NCBI RefSeq assembly: GCF_019968605.1
Contig: NZ_CP082966.1
Coordinates: 3,151,501 to 3,215,500, forward strand
Source: Polaribacter litorisediminis
GTDB taxonomy: Bacteria > Bacteroidota > Bacteroidia > Flavobacteriales > Flavobacteriaceae
Length of the DNA: 64,000 nt
Reading direction: 5' to 3'
Below, in pieces: positions 54,177-62,955 of the stretch; within the stretch, counting starts at the first letter, position 1; the number at the start of each line of letters is the position of its first letter. The notes beneath the pieces are model-generated. The model was not told the origin of the DNA, did not search any database, and saw nothing but the letters and a program-made list of their open reading frames with translations. A program made the position numbers and the translations under genes.

Positions 54177-55325
54177 TTATGCATTTAAAGCTTGTTCTAA
54201 ATCTGCCAATAAATCTTCGATATCTTCAATACCAACACTTAACCTCACTAGTGAATTCGTAATTCCTATTTTTAAGCGTTCTTTCTCTGGAATCGATCCG
54301 TGAGACATAGTTGCAGGATGATTTACCAAGCTCTCCACCCCACCTAAAGATTCTGCCAACGTAAACAGTTTTGTGTTTTCTAAGAATTTAAAAGTTGCCT
54401 CTATACTTTCATCCTTTAACTTAAAAGAAACCATGCCTCCAAAATCTTTCATTTGCTTTTTGGCAATTTTATGACCTCGATGATTTTCTAAACCCGGAAA
54501 GTAAACCTGCCCTACCTTAGCGTGGTTCTCTAAAAAACTCGCTACTGCACGACCGTTTTCACAATGACGCTGCATTCTAATGTGTAACGTTTTTATACCT
54601 CTTAATGCCAAAAAAGAATCCATGGGTGCTGCAATCGCTCCCGCTGCAAACTGAATAAAATGGATTTCTTTTGCCAACGTTTCCTCTTTTACCATTAAAG
54701 CTCCCATGATTAAATCTGAATGACCTCCTAAATATTTTGTTGCAGAATGCATCACAATATCTGCTCCTAAAGTTAAAGGTTGCTGCAAATAGGGTGTTGC
54801 AAACGTATTATCTACCGCTATTAATATGGCTGAATTTATATCTTTTACAGCCACCGAAATAGCTGCTATATCTGCAATTTTCATCAACGGATTGGTTGGT
54901 GTTTCGAGCCAAACTAATTTTGTTTTTTCTGTAATTGCATTGGTAATATTCACTATTTCATCGGTATCTACATAGGTAAATTCCAATCCGTATTTTTGGA
55001 ATAGTTGCGTAAACATTCTGTAGGTTCCGCCATATAAATCGTTTCCAGCAATGATTTCATCACCGGGTTTTAACAATCTTAAAACACAGTCTATGGCCGC
55101 CATTCCGGATGAAAACGCAAAACCATGCGTACCATTTTCTATGGATGCCAAACTGTTTTCTAAGGCAGTTCTTGTTGGGTTAGTTCCTCTTGCATAGGCA
55201 TATCCTTTATGTTTTCCGGGACTAGATTGTGCAAACGTGGATGTTAAAAAAACAGGAGGCATAACCGCTCCTGTTGCTTCTTCTGGTTTTTGACCTCCGT
55301 GAATTGTTTTGGTATTAAACTTCAT
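54177..55325 (-). CDS. metB: Cystathionine gamma-synthase family enzyme
   Basis: A 382-residue PLP enzyme of the Cys/Met metabolism family. The PLP lysine is in S-A-T-K-Y-L-G-G-H, with E-T-P-T-N-P, A-R-G-T-N-P-T and G-V-E-S-L-V-N-H-P as family motifs. The activity is either cystathionine gamma-synthase or gamma-lyase; sequence does not decide. I start at ATG (M-K-F-N-T-K-T-I-H-G-G); the longer start is GTG. The 483 nt upstream hold a structured repeat and an inverted-repeat element. Confidence 0.93.
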   Translation of the reverse strand: MKFNTKTIHGGQKPEEATGAVMPPVFLTSTFAQSSPGKHKGYAYARGTNPTRTALENSLASIENGTHGFAFSSGMAAIDCVLRLLKPGDEIIAGNDLYGGTYRMFTQLFQKYGLEFTYVDTDEIVNITNAITEKTKLVWLETPTNPLMKIADIAAISVAVKDINSAILIAVDNTFATPYLQQPLTLGADIVMHSATKYLGGHSDLIMGALMVKEETLAKEIHFIQFAAGAIAAPMDSFLALRGIKTLHIRMQRHCENGRAVASFLENHAKVGQVYFPGLENHRGHKIAKKQMKDFGGMVSFKLKDESIEATFKFLENTKLFTLAESLGGVESLVNHPATMSHGSIPEKERLKIGITNSLVRLSVGIEDIEDLLADLEQALNA

Positions 55326-55361
55326 TTTCACCTTTTTTGATGTTATTACAATTATTTTTTG

Positions 55362-55407
55362 TATTTCCTAAAAGCTAGAACGGAAAGCTGGAAATAGCTC
55401 CTAATAC
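55362..55407. repeat. Repeat fragment related to the 3.9-kb structured repeat
   Basis: The minus-strand text 'aggagctatttccagctttccg...tctagcttttaggaaatac' (in parts) resembles the left arm of the 3858-3939 repeat. TATTTCC (55362-55368) and GGAAATA (55390-55396) form a 7-bp stem. It lies in the leader of the metB-like gene, so it could affect its expression; a SAM riboswitch is not evident. Confidence 0.35.
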
Positions 55408-55468
55408 CAACTCTGTTTTGAAATTACTATAAAATAAAATGATGATTTTTTTCATTATAGGAAATTAG

Positions 55469-55688
55469 TGTTGTCCGATTAAAATTAGCTAAAGTGTTTT
55501 AAAGTATTGACAGTCTTGATTTTCAAGAGTTTTTAAAGTAGTACACCTTGCTATTAAAACCGCTTTAGAATTTAAGATGTATGAAAAATTTAAAATCGTA
55601 AGAATTTTGTTTTTCAGTTAGTTACATTCAAGTCTTTGTTCTTGATTCTAACAGCGAAAGCGGTCTTTTTATCTTTTATCGGACAACA
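55469..55688. mobile_element. Non-autonomous element or IS remnant with terminal inverted repeats
   Basis: The ends TGTTGTCCGAT (55469-55479) and ATCGGACAACA (55678-55688) are perfect 11-bp inverted repeats, followed inward by AAAA-rich DNA on both sides. A second inverted pair, ACCGCTTT (55559-55566) and AAAGCGGT (55657-55664), lies inside. ATAGGAAAT is found directly outside on both sides (55457-55465 and 55692-55700), offset by three nucleotides each from the ends. No full gene is inside; the minus strand has a 42-codon frame ending in the left end. It is MITE-sized (220 nt) and may be a deleted transposon of an IS4-like type (family assignment is a guess). Confidence 0.6.
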
Positions 55689-55808
55689 ATGATAGGAAAT
55701 AGAAAAATAAAACAAAGCATTCGCTAAGATTTCTTTTTAATGTTGAAATAGAAAGGAAAAAAGGGCGTTTTATTGCGGTCATTTTTATGCAGAAATGGCA
55801 TATTACTA

Positions 55809-56264
55809 CTACAAAAACTTTTTAATAGATCGTATAATTCCGTAATGAATACCTTCATGAAAATTATTAAACGGAATGGCAATTTCCATAGAATTTAAAA
55901 CAATGCCTGTACTCGTTGCATATTCATTATAACTCTTAAAAATACCTGCATTAAAATCTTCTTCTAGAGTATCGGGTAGACCGATTAATAAGTCTATAAC
56001 TTCCTCAAATTCTTCTTCTGTAAAAACTTTTGTAGGAGCAGTTCCTTTTTTATGTGCTTCGATTAAATCGTCTGGACATAAGCAATCTAAACCCGCTAAT
56101 TTATAGTGCAACAATTGTTGTGTAACGACTAAATGCGCTACATTCCAAGCAATATTATTTTTGAATCCATCTGGGATTTTGTGCAACTGTTCTAATGTTA
56201 ATCCTTCTAATTCTTTTAACAGCAGTGCTCTCGATTTTCTTAAAATATCAAATTGTATGTTCAT
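55809..56264 (-). CDS. DinB family protein
   Basis: A 151-residue four-helix bundle protein. The N-A-H-L-V segment (W-N-V-A-H) and the late H-E-G-I-H-Y-G carry the His residues expected to bind a metal in the DinB/YfiT superfamily, including bacillithiol S-transferase-like enzymes. The precise substrate is unknown. It is divergent from the ArsC-like gene by 42 nt. Confidence 0.9.
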   Translation of the reverse strand: MNIQFDILRKSRALLLKELEGLTLEQLHKIPDGFKNNIAWNVAHLVVTQQLLHYKLAGLDCLCPDDLIEAHKKGTAPTKVFTEEEFEEVIDLLIGLPDTLEEDFNAGIFKSYNEYATSTGIVLNSMEIAIPFNNFHEGIHYGIIRSIKKFL

Positions 56265-56306
56265 TTTTTATCTGTAATTTTGATTCTGTAAATATAATCC
56301 ATAAAA

Positions 56307-56654
56307 ATGAAGAAAGTCTATTTTTTAAAAACTTGTGATACTTGCAAAAGAATTTTAAAGGAAGTAAATACAACTGGTTTTGAGCTTCAAAACATCAAAG
56401 AAAACCCTGTTACAGCATCTCAATTAGATGAAATGTATGCACTTTCTAAAAGTTATGAAGGCTTATTTAATAAACGTGCAAGATTGTACAAATCTCTAGG
56501 TTTAAAGGATAAAAACTTGACAGAAACGGATTTTAAAAACTATCTTTTAGAGGAATATACTTTTTTAAAACGTCCGGTTTTTGTTGTAGAGGGTGAAATA
56601 TTTATTGGTAATAGCAAAAAAGTTGTGCAAGAATTAAAAGAGAAGATTGGTTAA
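56307..56654 (+). CDS. ArsC/Spx-type reductase-like protein
   Basis: A 115-residue thioredoxin-fold protein with C-D-T-C (about 10-13; written K-T-C-D-T-C-K), R-L-Y-K-S-L-G-L and R-P-V-F-V motifs. It may be an arsenate reductase-like glutaredoxin or a Spx-type regulator; the R at R-P-V fits arsenate reductase relatives. No ars genes are nearby. The gene's stop lies in the loop of a terminator. Confidence 0.87.
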   Translation: MKKVYFLKTCDTCKRILKEVNTTGFELQNIKENPVTASQLDEMYALSKSYEGLFNKRARLYKSLGLKDKNLTETDFKNYLLEEYTFLKRPVFVVEGEIFIGNSKKVVQELKEKIG

Positions 56655-56672
56655 AATCTTCTCTTTTAATTC
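56636..56672. terminator. Bidirectional terminator overlapping the ArsC-like stop codon
   Basis: The 13-bp stem AAAAGAGAAGATT / AATCTTCTCTTTT has a 6-nt loop that holds the TAA stop. U-rich DNA follows in both directions, and the minus-strand DUF4252 gene ends 7 nt beyond. Confidence 0.85.
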
Positions 56673-56678
56673 TTCATT

Positions 56679-57155
56679 TTAGTCTGTTGAAATTTTTATA
56701 TCTGAAGAAGAAATCATTGCTGCTAATTCATCTTTGGTAATTTTGGTTTCTAAGCCAAACAGCACAAAGTTATCATTCTCGCTGTTTGCTCGGATAATAA
56801 TTTCTCTGATAAAGTTATTCTTTTCTACAAAAAATAATTCAGCTTTACTGCCTTTATCCTTTACTCTCGCTAAGGTTTTTAATTGATTATTTCTTCTAAA
56901 TTTTTTAAAATCACTCGCAATTACACCATCTTCATTATCAAAAATCATCAACTTAAAATCACTCGATTTTTTTATGATGTTCATTAAATCGCTATCCTCT
57001 TCATCATCTAAAAATGAACCCGCTAAAGAGGCTGATAAATTGATTGAAAAAGTTGATTTCTCTTTATTGCTTGTATAAAATTTTTCGAAAGCTACTTTTT
57101 GCGCTGAAATAGTAGTCATAAAAAGCGCAAATAAAATGGTTGTTAATTGTTTCAT
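56679..57155 (-). CDS. DUF4252 domain protein, secreted
   Basis: A 158-residue protein with a signal peptide (cleavage near I-S-A-Q) and a mature part matching DUF4252 (F-E-K-F-Y-x-S, D-F-K-L-M-I-F, central Lys/Asn-rich region, and C-terminal I-T-K-D-E-L-A-A). Bacteroidetes proteins of this family are of unknown function. It is downstream of nothing on its strand; the 163 nt upstream hold no gene. Confidence 0.88.
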   Translation of the reverse strand: MKQLTTILFALFMTTISAQKVAFEKFYTSNKEKSTFSINLSASLAGSFLDDEEDSDLMNIIKKSSDFKLMIFDNEDGVIASDFKKFRRNNQLKTLARVKDKGSKAELFFVEKNNFIREIIIRANSENDNFVLFGLETKITKDELAAMISSSDIKISTD

Positions 57156-57318
57156 GATTGTCTGTTTTAATTTAAGACGACCAAGTATAGAATTTGTTAC
57201 AATGGCTAATTTGTAGGAAATATCTTTTGAGTGATCTATCCTTTTTAAAGAAATTATATGAAGACTACTTTTTAATTTAAAAATTTTTCAGGGAGATCCT
57301 TAACAACTAAAACTACAG

Positions 57319-58299
57319 TTATTGCTTATAAATATTCATTAAACCTTCCGCTTCTTTGCTGGCACTCCAGTTTTTAATGATTTCTTTTCTGGCTTGTTTT
57401 CCTAAAAACGGAATTTCGCCTTTTAATTGTTTTGACAACAGAGACTCTAATTCAGCACTATTTCCGGCTTCAAATAAATAACCATTTTTTGTATCAGAAA
57501 TTAATTCAGAATGCACACCCACATTTTTAGTAGCAATTACTGAACATTCGCAAGACATTGCTTCTGCGGTTACGAGAGAAAATCCTTCAGAAAAACTTGG
57601 AGCCACTACAATTTTTGCCGCCTGATAATATGAAATGATATCTCTTGTTTCATTGATAAAATAGACTTGATTTTCTATTTGATGCTTCTTTGCTATCAAT
57701 TTTAATTCTTCTAAAAAAACTGGTTTATCTACTTTTCCCACAATCACTAGCGCCCAATTTTTGTGTTCTTTTAAAACTTTTGCAGCTTCTAGCAAAACAA
57801 GTTGCCCTTTCGCCTTTCTTACTCTACCTACATTTAGAATGATATTTTTTTGCTGAACGTCCTTTAGAATACCCTTATTTTTTGGTAAAAATTCACTTAC
57901 TTTTACTCCGTGACCTACAACAGTATTTTCAATCCCTAAATTATTGCTCATACTTTTAATGAGCGTAATTACTTTGTCCGCTTTCTTTAAAAGAAATTTA
58001 GTTAAGCCGGAAGGAACCGTTTCTGCATGCCTGGTTGCAATTAATGTAAATTTTGCTCCTAAAAAACGAAACCACAACATTCTGATAATTTCATTATTTC
58101 TATGACAGTGCACAACTGTTTTTTGATCCGAAAATAAAATGGTTTTTAATTTTGATGTGCTAATTTGTGGTCCGTCAATATTAGAACCATAGACGTAAGT
58201 TTCAAAATTATCAACAAAAAAAGGAAGCACATTTTCTACACTTCTAGTAACGCCAGTTTTGCGTTTGTGAAAATGTGTATGGATTAAAACTGGTTTCAA
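57319..58299 (-). CDS. Glycosyltransferase family 4 protein
   Basis: A 326-residue GT-B fold enzyme. The C-terminal donor site shows N-V-G-R-V-R-K-A-K-G and the E-x7-E motif in F-S-E-G-F-S-L-V-T-A-E-A-M-S-C-E. It likely adds sugars to LPS or another envelope polysaccharide, with a UDP- or GDP-sugar donor. The N-terminal half, acceptor side, has T-R-H-A-E-T. No other glycan genes are close. Confidence 0.93.
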   Translation of the reverse strand: MKPVLIHTHFHKRKTGVTRSVENVLPFFVDNFETYVYGSNIDGPQISTSKLKTILFSDQKTVVHCHRNNEIIRMLWFRFLGAKFTLIATRHAETVPSGLTKFLLKKADKVITLIKSMSNNLGIENTVVGHGVKVSEFLPKNKGILKDVQQKNIILNVGRVRKAKGQLVLLEAAKVLKEHKNWALVIVGKVDKPVFLEELKLIAKKHQIENQVYFINETRDIISYYQAAKIVVAPSFSEGFSLVTAEAMSCECSVIATKNVGVHSELISDTKNGYLFEAGNSAELESLLSKQLKGEIPFLGKQARKEIIKNWSASKEAEGLMNIYKQ

Positions 58300-58368
58300 G
58301 AATTAAAATTTAGATTTTTAAAGTTGATTTTTAAATTTTATCCGTTAAACTCAAAAATTCGAAACCTT

Positions 58369-59190
58369 TTAAGCGAATTTACGTTCAATAATTTCTAGAA
58401 AACGAATTTCCAATTCCTCATGATTAGACCAATTATAATCTGGTTTTACCATTTTATCAATAAAGTCTTTAGCCTCTTGATCTGATTTTAAAGTGTTTAA
58501 TTGAGAAATTACCCTGTTAAAATCTTCCTGACTACCTTCAAATAGATTTTTTACAAAGACAATTCTGTCATTTAAACCTATTTGAATATGACCAGACAAT
58601 TTATCATTTAATGATTTCGGTTTTGCCTTTTCAAATAAATCTGCCATTAAATCCACAGAAAATGTATCTTGTAATTCTTCTTCTAAAGACATTGTTTTAC
58701 GTTCTTCAACTTTAACTACGTCACTTAATTCCATGGAATTTGTTTCGACCTCGACATCCTTAGAAATCTCTTTTTCAGAAAACATGATTTCTTCTAATTC
58801 TGCAAATGGCTGTTCTATAACTTCTTCAACTTTAGGACTTTCTTCTTCTGCAACTGGCAAAATCTCAATTTCTTTTTCAACTATTTTTGGTGTATCAATT
58901 GTAGTAGAAATTACTTTTTCTTCTGCTCTATTTTCTTCCTCAATAATTTCTTTTTCTGCAAGATGCTCCTCTTTTTTAACGTAGGCTTCTTCAACTATTT
59001 CTAATAATTCTGATTTAGTTTCTTTTAAATTAGGAGTTGAATTGACATATTCCTCTACAAATGCCAAAACAGAAAGTTTTTCATAAATTTCTTTCGATTT
59101 TTCTTTTAACAAAAACACATTCTCTTTGTTTTTCATCTGTAAAATACTGTGTGCTAAACTTATTAAATCGCCTTCTATTTTCTTGTACAT
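58369..59190 (-). CDS. Acidic conserved hypothetical protein
   Basis: A 273-residue protein (start at the ATG that begins M-Y-K-K-I-E-G-D; a TTG nine codons earlier is less likely). A small N-terminal helical domain (about 1-60) is followed by a very acidic, Glu/Val-rich linker (about 65-180) and a C-terminal helical domain (about 190-272). The linker has several repeated-looking E-E-E and V-E-E runs. I have no function for it, but the arrangement suggests a flexible tether between two domains. It is divergent from tdk by 125 nt; an exact TAAATTTG box (59254-59261) is found there. Confidence 0.7.
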   Translation of the reverse strand: MYKKIEGDLISLAHSILQMKNKENVFLLKEKSKEIYEKLSVLAFVEEYVNSTPNLKETKSELLEIVEEAYVKKEEHLAEKEIIEEENRAEEKVISTTIDTPKIVEKEIEILPVAEEESPKVEEVIEQPFAELEEIMFSEKEISKDVEVETNSMELSDVVKVEERKTMSLEEELQDTFSVDLMADLFEKAKPKSLNDKLSGHIQIGLNDRIVFVKNLFEGSQEDFNRVISQLNTLKSDQEAKDFIDKMVKPDYNWSNHEELEIRFLEIIERKFA

Positions 59191-59314
59191 AAATTGTTTG
59201 TTCGTGTTCTGAATCAAGTTCAGAATAAATTATTTTTTAAGCCTAAATATGTATAAATTTGTTGACAATCAACGTAAACAAAATTACAAAAATTATAATG
59301 CTTAAAATTACAAA

Positions 59315-59980
59315 ATGTTTCTTGAAAATACAGTAAATCATACAGAACAATTTGGATGGATAGAAGTAATTTGTGGTTCTATGTTTTCTGGAAAAACTGA
59401 AGAATTAATCAGACGTTTAAAACGTGCACAATTTGCAAAACAAACCGTAGAGATTTTTAAACCCGCTATAGATACACGTTATGATAATGAAGAAGTAGTT
59501 TCTCACAACGATTCTAGAATTCGTTCAACTCCTGTGCCTGTTTCTTCAAATATTAGACTACTGGCAAGTAATGTAGATGTAGTGGGTATTGATGAAGCGC
59601 AGTTTTTTGATGATGAAATTGTGGCGGTTTGCAACGATTTGGCAAATAGAGGCGTTCGTGTCATTGTAGCCGGACTAGATATGGATTTTAAAGGAAATCC
59701 TTTTGGCCCCATGCCTGCACTAATGGCAACCGCAGAATATGTAACAAAAGTACATGCCGTTTGCACACATACAGGGAATTTAGCACATTATAGTTTTAGA
59801 AAAGCTCAAAATGACAAGTTGGTAATGCTAGGTGAAACCCAAGAATACGAGCCATTAAGCAGAGCTGCTTATTATAAAGCTAACAAAAAGAAACAAGAGC
59901 AAATTGCCTTAGAAAAACAAACTGAAATCAAAAACCTGCAAAAAGCTGAGCATAAAAAAGATATGGAATCGAATTCATAA
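59315..59980 (+). CDS. tdk: Thymidine kinase
   Basis: The 221-residue enzyme phosphorylates thymidine with ATP. The P-loop G-S-M-F-S-G-K-T is at 21-28, the Asp in D-E-A-Q-F-F, and the lasso region has A-Y-Y. Only one Cys remains in the loop where the zinc-binding cysteines usually lie ([11 protein letters not shown]), a feature I believe is common in Bacteroidetes. It is 69 nt ahead of alr. Confidence 0.93.
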   Translation: MFLENTVNHTEQFGWIEVICGSMFSGKTEELIRRLKRAQFAKQTVEIFKPAIDTRYDNEEVVSHNDSRIRSTPVPVSSNIRLLASNVDVVGIDEAQFFDDEIVAVCNDLANRGVRVIVAGLDMDFKGNPFGPMPALMATAEYVTKVHAVCTHTGNLAHYSFRKAQNDKLVMLGETQEYEPLSRAAYYKANKKKQEQIALEKQTEIKNLQKAEHKKDMESNS

Positions 59981-60049
59981 AAATTGAAATAGATTTACAA
60001 ATATTTGAAAAATACAAACTAAAGATCCTGAAACGAGTTCTGCATACCT

Positions 60050-61150
60050 ATGAATAATCATGTTACAGTTTTAGAAATTGATGCCCATGCGCTAGAACAC
60101 AATCTCAATTATTTCAAAAAAAAATTACGACCTGAAACTAAAATTTTAGCGGTAGTTAAAGCTTTTGGTTATGGAAGTGACGGTGTTAAAGTGGCTACTT
60201 TTTTACAAGATAAAGTAGCTTATTTTGCGGTTGCGTATACACATGAAGGTGTTGCTTTAAGAAATGCAGGTATAAAAACCCCTATTCTTGTTTTGCATCC
60301 TCAAATACCCAATTTAAGAGAAATCGTAGATTATCGTTTAGAACCAAATTTATATAATTTTAAAATTTTTAATGCTTTTTTAAAATTAGCAGATGACATT
60401 CCTTTAATCAATTATCCTATTCATATCAAGTTTAATACGGGTTTAAATCGACTAGGTTTTTGGCATACAGATATTCCTAAAATTATTTCTGAATTAAAAA
60501 AATGTACGCATGTTAAAGTGCAATCTCTCTTTTCTCATTTAGCAGCTAGCGAAGATTTAGAAGAACAAGAATTCACAGTAAAACAATTGAATAATTTTGC
60601 ACACATAGCAAAACAATTCTATACATATTTAGACTATGAGCCGATGTTGCATATTTTAAATACTTCTGGGGTTGTCAATTTTGCAAAAGCACAATTTGAT
60701 ATGGTACGAATTGGCATTGGTTTGTATGGTTTTGGAAATGATGATCAAGAAACTGCTCAACTAAAAAACACCCATAATTTAAAATCTATTATTTCTCAAA
60801 TTCATTTTATTGAACCCGGTGAAACCGTAGGTTACAACAGAGCTTTTGTTGCAAAAAGTCCTACTAAATCTGCTACAATTCCTGTAGGTCATGCGGATGG
60901 TATCTCTAGAAAATTAGGAAATAAAAAAGGCTACGTACTTATCAACAACCAAAAAGCAAAAATTATTGGTAATGTTTGTATGGATATGATCATGGTGGAT
61001 GTTACTAAAATTGATTGTCATGAAGGTGATGAAGTGCTTATTTTTAATAGCCAAAAAGCCATTAAACATATAGCACATATTTCTGAAACCATAGTTTACG
61101 AGACTTTAACGGCTATTTCTCAACGTGTTAAGAAAGTATTAAAGTATTAG
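60050..61150 (+). CDS. alr: Alanine racemase
   Basis: The 366-residue PLP enzyme makes D-alanine for peptidoglycan. The PLP lysine is in V-V-K-A-F-G-Y-G (K37), and the catalytic Tyr in G-Y-N-R-A-F. C-terminal domain ends with V-Y-E-T-L-T-A-I-S-Q-R. The usual A-Y-G-H-G is F-G-Y-G-S here. It is not fused to MurF, as happens in some Bacteroidetes. MscL follows by 46 nt. Confidence 0.95.
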   Translation: MNNHVTVLEIDAHALEHNLNYFKKKLRPETKILAVVKAFGYGSDGVKVATFLQDKVAYFAVAYTHEGVALRNAGIKTPILVLHPQIPNLREIVDYRLEPNLYNFKIFNAFLKLADDIPLINYPIHIKFNTGLNRLGFWHTDIPKIISELKKCTHVKVQSLFSHLAASEDLEEQEFTVKQLNNFAHIAKQFYTYLDYEPMLHILNTSGVVNFAKAQFDMVRIGIGLYGFGNDDQETAQLKNTHNLKSIISQIHFIEPGETVGYNRAFVAKSPTKSATIPVGHADGISRKLGNKKGYVLINNQKAKIIGNVCMDMIMVDVTKIDCHEGDEVLIFNSQKAIKHIAHISETIVYETLTAISQRVKKVLKY

Positions 61151-61196
61151 TTATTTTTACTACTTTCGCATGATAACTAATTAAATTAAAATTAAA

Positions 61197-61610
61197 ATGG
61201 GAATGCTTAAAGAATTTAAAGACTTTGCAATGAAGGGAAACCTAATTGATATTGCAGTAGGTTTTGTTATGGGAGCTGCTTTTAAGCAAGTAGTAACCTC
61301 TTTTACTGGCGGAATTGTTTCTCCTTTAATAGGCTTATTATTTAGTGCAGATTTAAAAAAATTAAAATGGATTGTTAAAGAAGGTGTTGCCGATGATACT
61401 GGAAAAATTATAGGGGAAGTAGTCGTTTTATATGGCGACTTTTTAACCAACGTTATCGATTTTATTATCGTAGCTTTTGTAATGTTTATGATTGTTAAAG
61501 GCGTAAACGCTACTAAAAAGAAAGAGGCACCTGCTCCACCTCCAGCTCCTAAAGGACCAAGTCAAGAAGATTTATTGGCTGAAATTAGAGATTTATTGGC
61601 GAAAAAATAA
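61197..61610 (+). CDS. mscL: Large-conductance mechanosensitive channel
   Basis: A 137-residue homopentameric channel with two transmembrane helices. Typical motifs: F-K-D-F-A-M-K-G-N-L-I-D-I-A-V-G-F-V-M-G (first helix) and the V-I-D-F-I-I-V-A-F-V-M-F second helix, with a C-terminal Pro-rich linker (A-P-A-P-P-P-A-P) and helix. A strong terminator follows. Confidence 0.97.
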   Translation: MGMLKEFKDFAMKGNLIDIAVGFVMGAAFKQVVTSFTGGIVSPLIGLLFSADLKKLKWIVKEGVADDTGKIIGEVVVLYGDFLTNVIDFIIVAFVMFMIVKGVNATKKKEAPAPPPAPKGPSQEDLLAEIRDLLAKK

Positions 61611-61637
61611 ATAAAAATATTTTGAACTCAAATATTT

Positions 61638-61665
61638 AAAACCGAGCAAATGCTCGGTTTTTTTT
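61638..61665 (+). terminator. Rho-independent terminator after mscL
   Basis: Stem AAAACCGAGCA / TGCTCGGTTTT with an AA loop and seven-plus T. Located 27 nt beyond the stop. Confidence 0.93.
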
Positions 61666-61798
61666 ATGGGTAAGAATTACGCTATTATCAGTGCACAAGT
61701 CCAGAATATTTTATGTCTCGGTCTTTTTATGCTATAAATCCTTTTAACATGGCATAATCTTTTTGTAAATTGACGAACATTATAAACTTTTTTGTGCC

Positions 61799-62887
61799 CT
61801 GAAAACTCATTTTACAATCTTTCTACTTATTTTACTTTACACAAATAATACTTGGATAAAAAAATCATCTAAACCAACCCATAAAAAAATGAACCTTAAT
61901 AAATTTGAACCTAAAGACGGAGAATGCTTATTTTTTATTGGTCAAGATTTAGAGGCCGTTGGTGGGCTAAAGAATTACAACGAAGGCTATGCAGATACTT
62001 TTGAAATTCCGGCAGGTGTTACCGTCTATACAAATTTATCTTCTGGAGGTAACTCTTTTGGATATAATTTTAAAGGTTTAGACGGCATAAAAACTAAAGC
62101 AAATTGGGGAGCAGGAGATACTTGTGCGCACTATTATATCGAGGATCCTAAATTTAAAAACAGTATGATATCAATAGGTTTGTCTTTGGTAAATGCTGAA
62201 AAAAGTATTGCTAAAGGAAAAAATGATGAACTCATTATTGAATTTGGAAATTGGATTAAAGAAATAAAAAGACCCGTTTTTTTAAGAATTGGCTATGAAT
62301 TTGATGGTTGGGATTGGAACGATTACGAAAAGAAATATTTTTTAAAAGCTTGGAAACGCATTCATAGAATATTTACAGATATGAATGTTAATAACGTAGC
62401 CTATGTTTGGCAATCTAAAGGCACTGGTTCTAACCAAGAAATTTTAGAAGATTGGTATCCTGGAGATGATTTTGTAGATTGGTGCGGCTATTCTTATTTC
62501 GGAAATCCTGATGAAGAAATGATCACTTTTGCTAGAAAACATAAAAAACCTGTTTTTATAGCAGAAGCAACTCCCGTTTTTCAAGAAGGAAATCTTTATT
62601 TTGATGCAGATATATCCAAAGAAAAAATAGCTAAAAAGGCTTGGAATGAATGGTTTATTCCATTTTTTAGGGTGATCAATGAAAACCAAGATGTTGTAAA
62701 AGCGTTCAGTTACATCAACGTAAATTGGCCATCTCAACCCATGTGGATTGATAATTTATCGTTTCAAAAAGTAGATTCTAGAATTCAAAATAGTACATAT
62801 CTTTCTAAAAAATGGATCGCAGAAATTAGCAAACCTAGATATTTAAAAGCTACTGATCGTTTGTTTTCTAAATTAGGTTATGAATAA
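61799..62887 (+). CDS. GH26-like glycosyl hydrolase; signal peptide at a CTG codon
   Basis: The ATG-started product (from 61889) is 332 residues with a GH26-type TIM barrel. The acid/base Glu is E137 (R-I-G-Y-E-F-D-G) and the nucleophile E226 (F-I-A-E-A-T-P), which fits mannanases or xylanases of this clan. An open frame runs upstream from that ATG to 61769 and encodes, from a CTG, L-K-T-H-F-T-I-F-L-L-I-L-L-Y-T-N, which looks like a signal peptide or anchor. No ATG, GTG or TTG starts it. I mark the extended form; if the CTG is not used, the enzyme would be cytoplasmic, odd for a polysaccharide hydrolase. Substrate is uncertain. The 133-nt gap upstream of 61799 holds the mscL terminator and AT-rich DNA. 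Confidence 0.75.
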   Translation: MKTHFTIFLLILLYTNNTWIKKSSKPTHKKMNLNKFEPKDGECLFFIGQDLEAVGGLKNYNEGYADTFEIPAGVTVYTNLSSGGNSFGYNFKGLDGIKTKANWGAGDTCAHYYIEDPKFKNSMISIGLSLVNAEKSIAKGKNDELIIEFGNWIKEIKRPVFLRIGYEFDGWDWNDYEKKYFLKAWKRIHRIFTDMNVNNVAYVWQSKGTGSNQEILEDWYPGDDFVDWCGYSYFGNPDEEMITFARKHKKPVFIAEATPVFQEGNLYFDADISKEKIAKKAWNEWFIPFFRVINENQDVVKAFSYINVNWPSQPMWIDNLSFQKVDSRIQNSTYLSKKWIAEISKPRYLKATDRLFSKLGYE

Positions 62888-62925
62888 TTATCTTGTTTCT
62901 GAACTTTAAAAAAATCTAGTTATTG

Positions 62926-62933
62926 TATCTTTG
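62926..62933 (+). promoter_or_regulatory. Candidate -7 element (TATCTTTG) for the PLP enzyme gene
   Basis: An exact TAnnTTTG match 22 nt before the ATG. A TTG at 62893-62895 is too far away for a normal -33 box, so support is modest. Confidence 0.4.
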
Positions 62934-62955
62934 ATTTCTATTTAAAGTAGGAATT

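Noticed and set aside
55326..55470. SAM riboswitch ahead of the metB-like gene
   Set aside because: No conserved SAM riboswitch core or matching pseudoknot could be recognised; the structure fits a repeat better.
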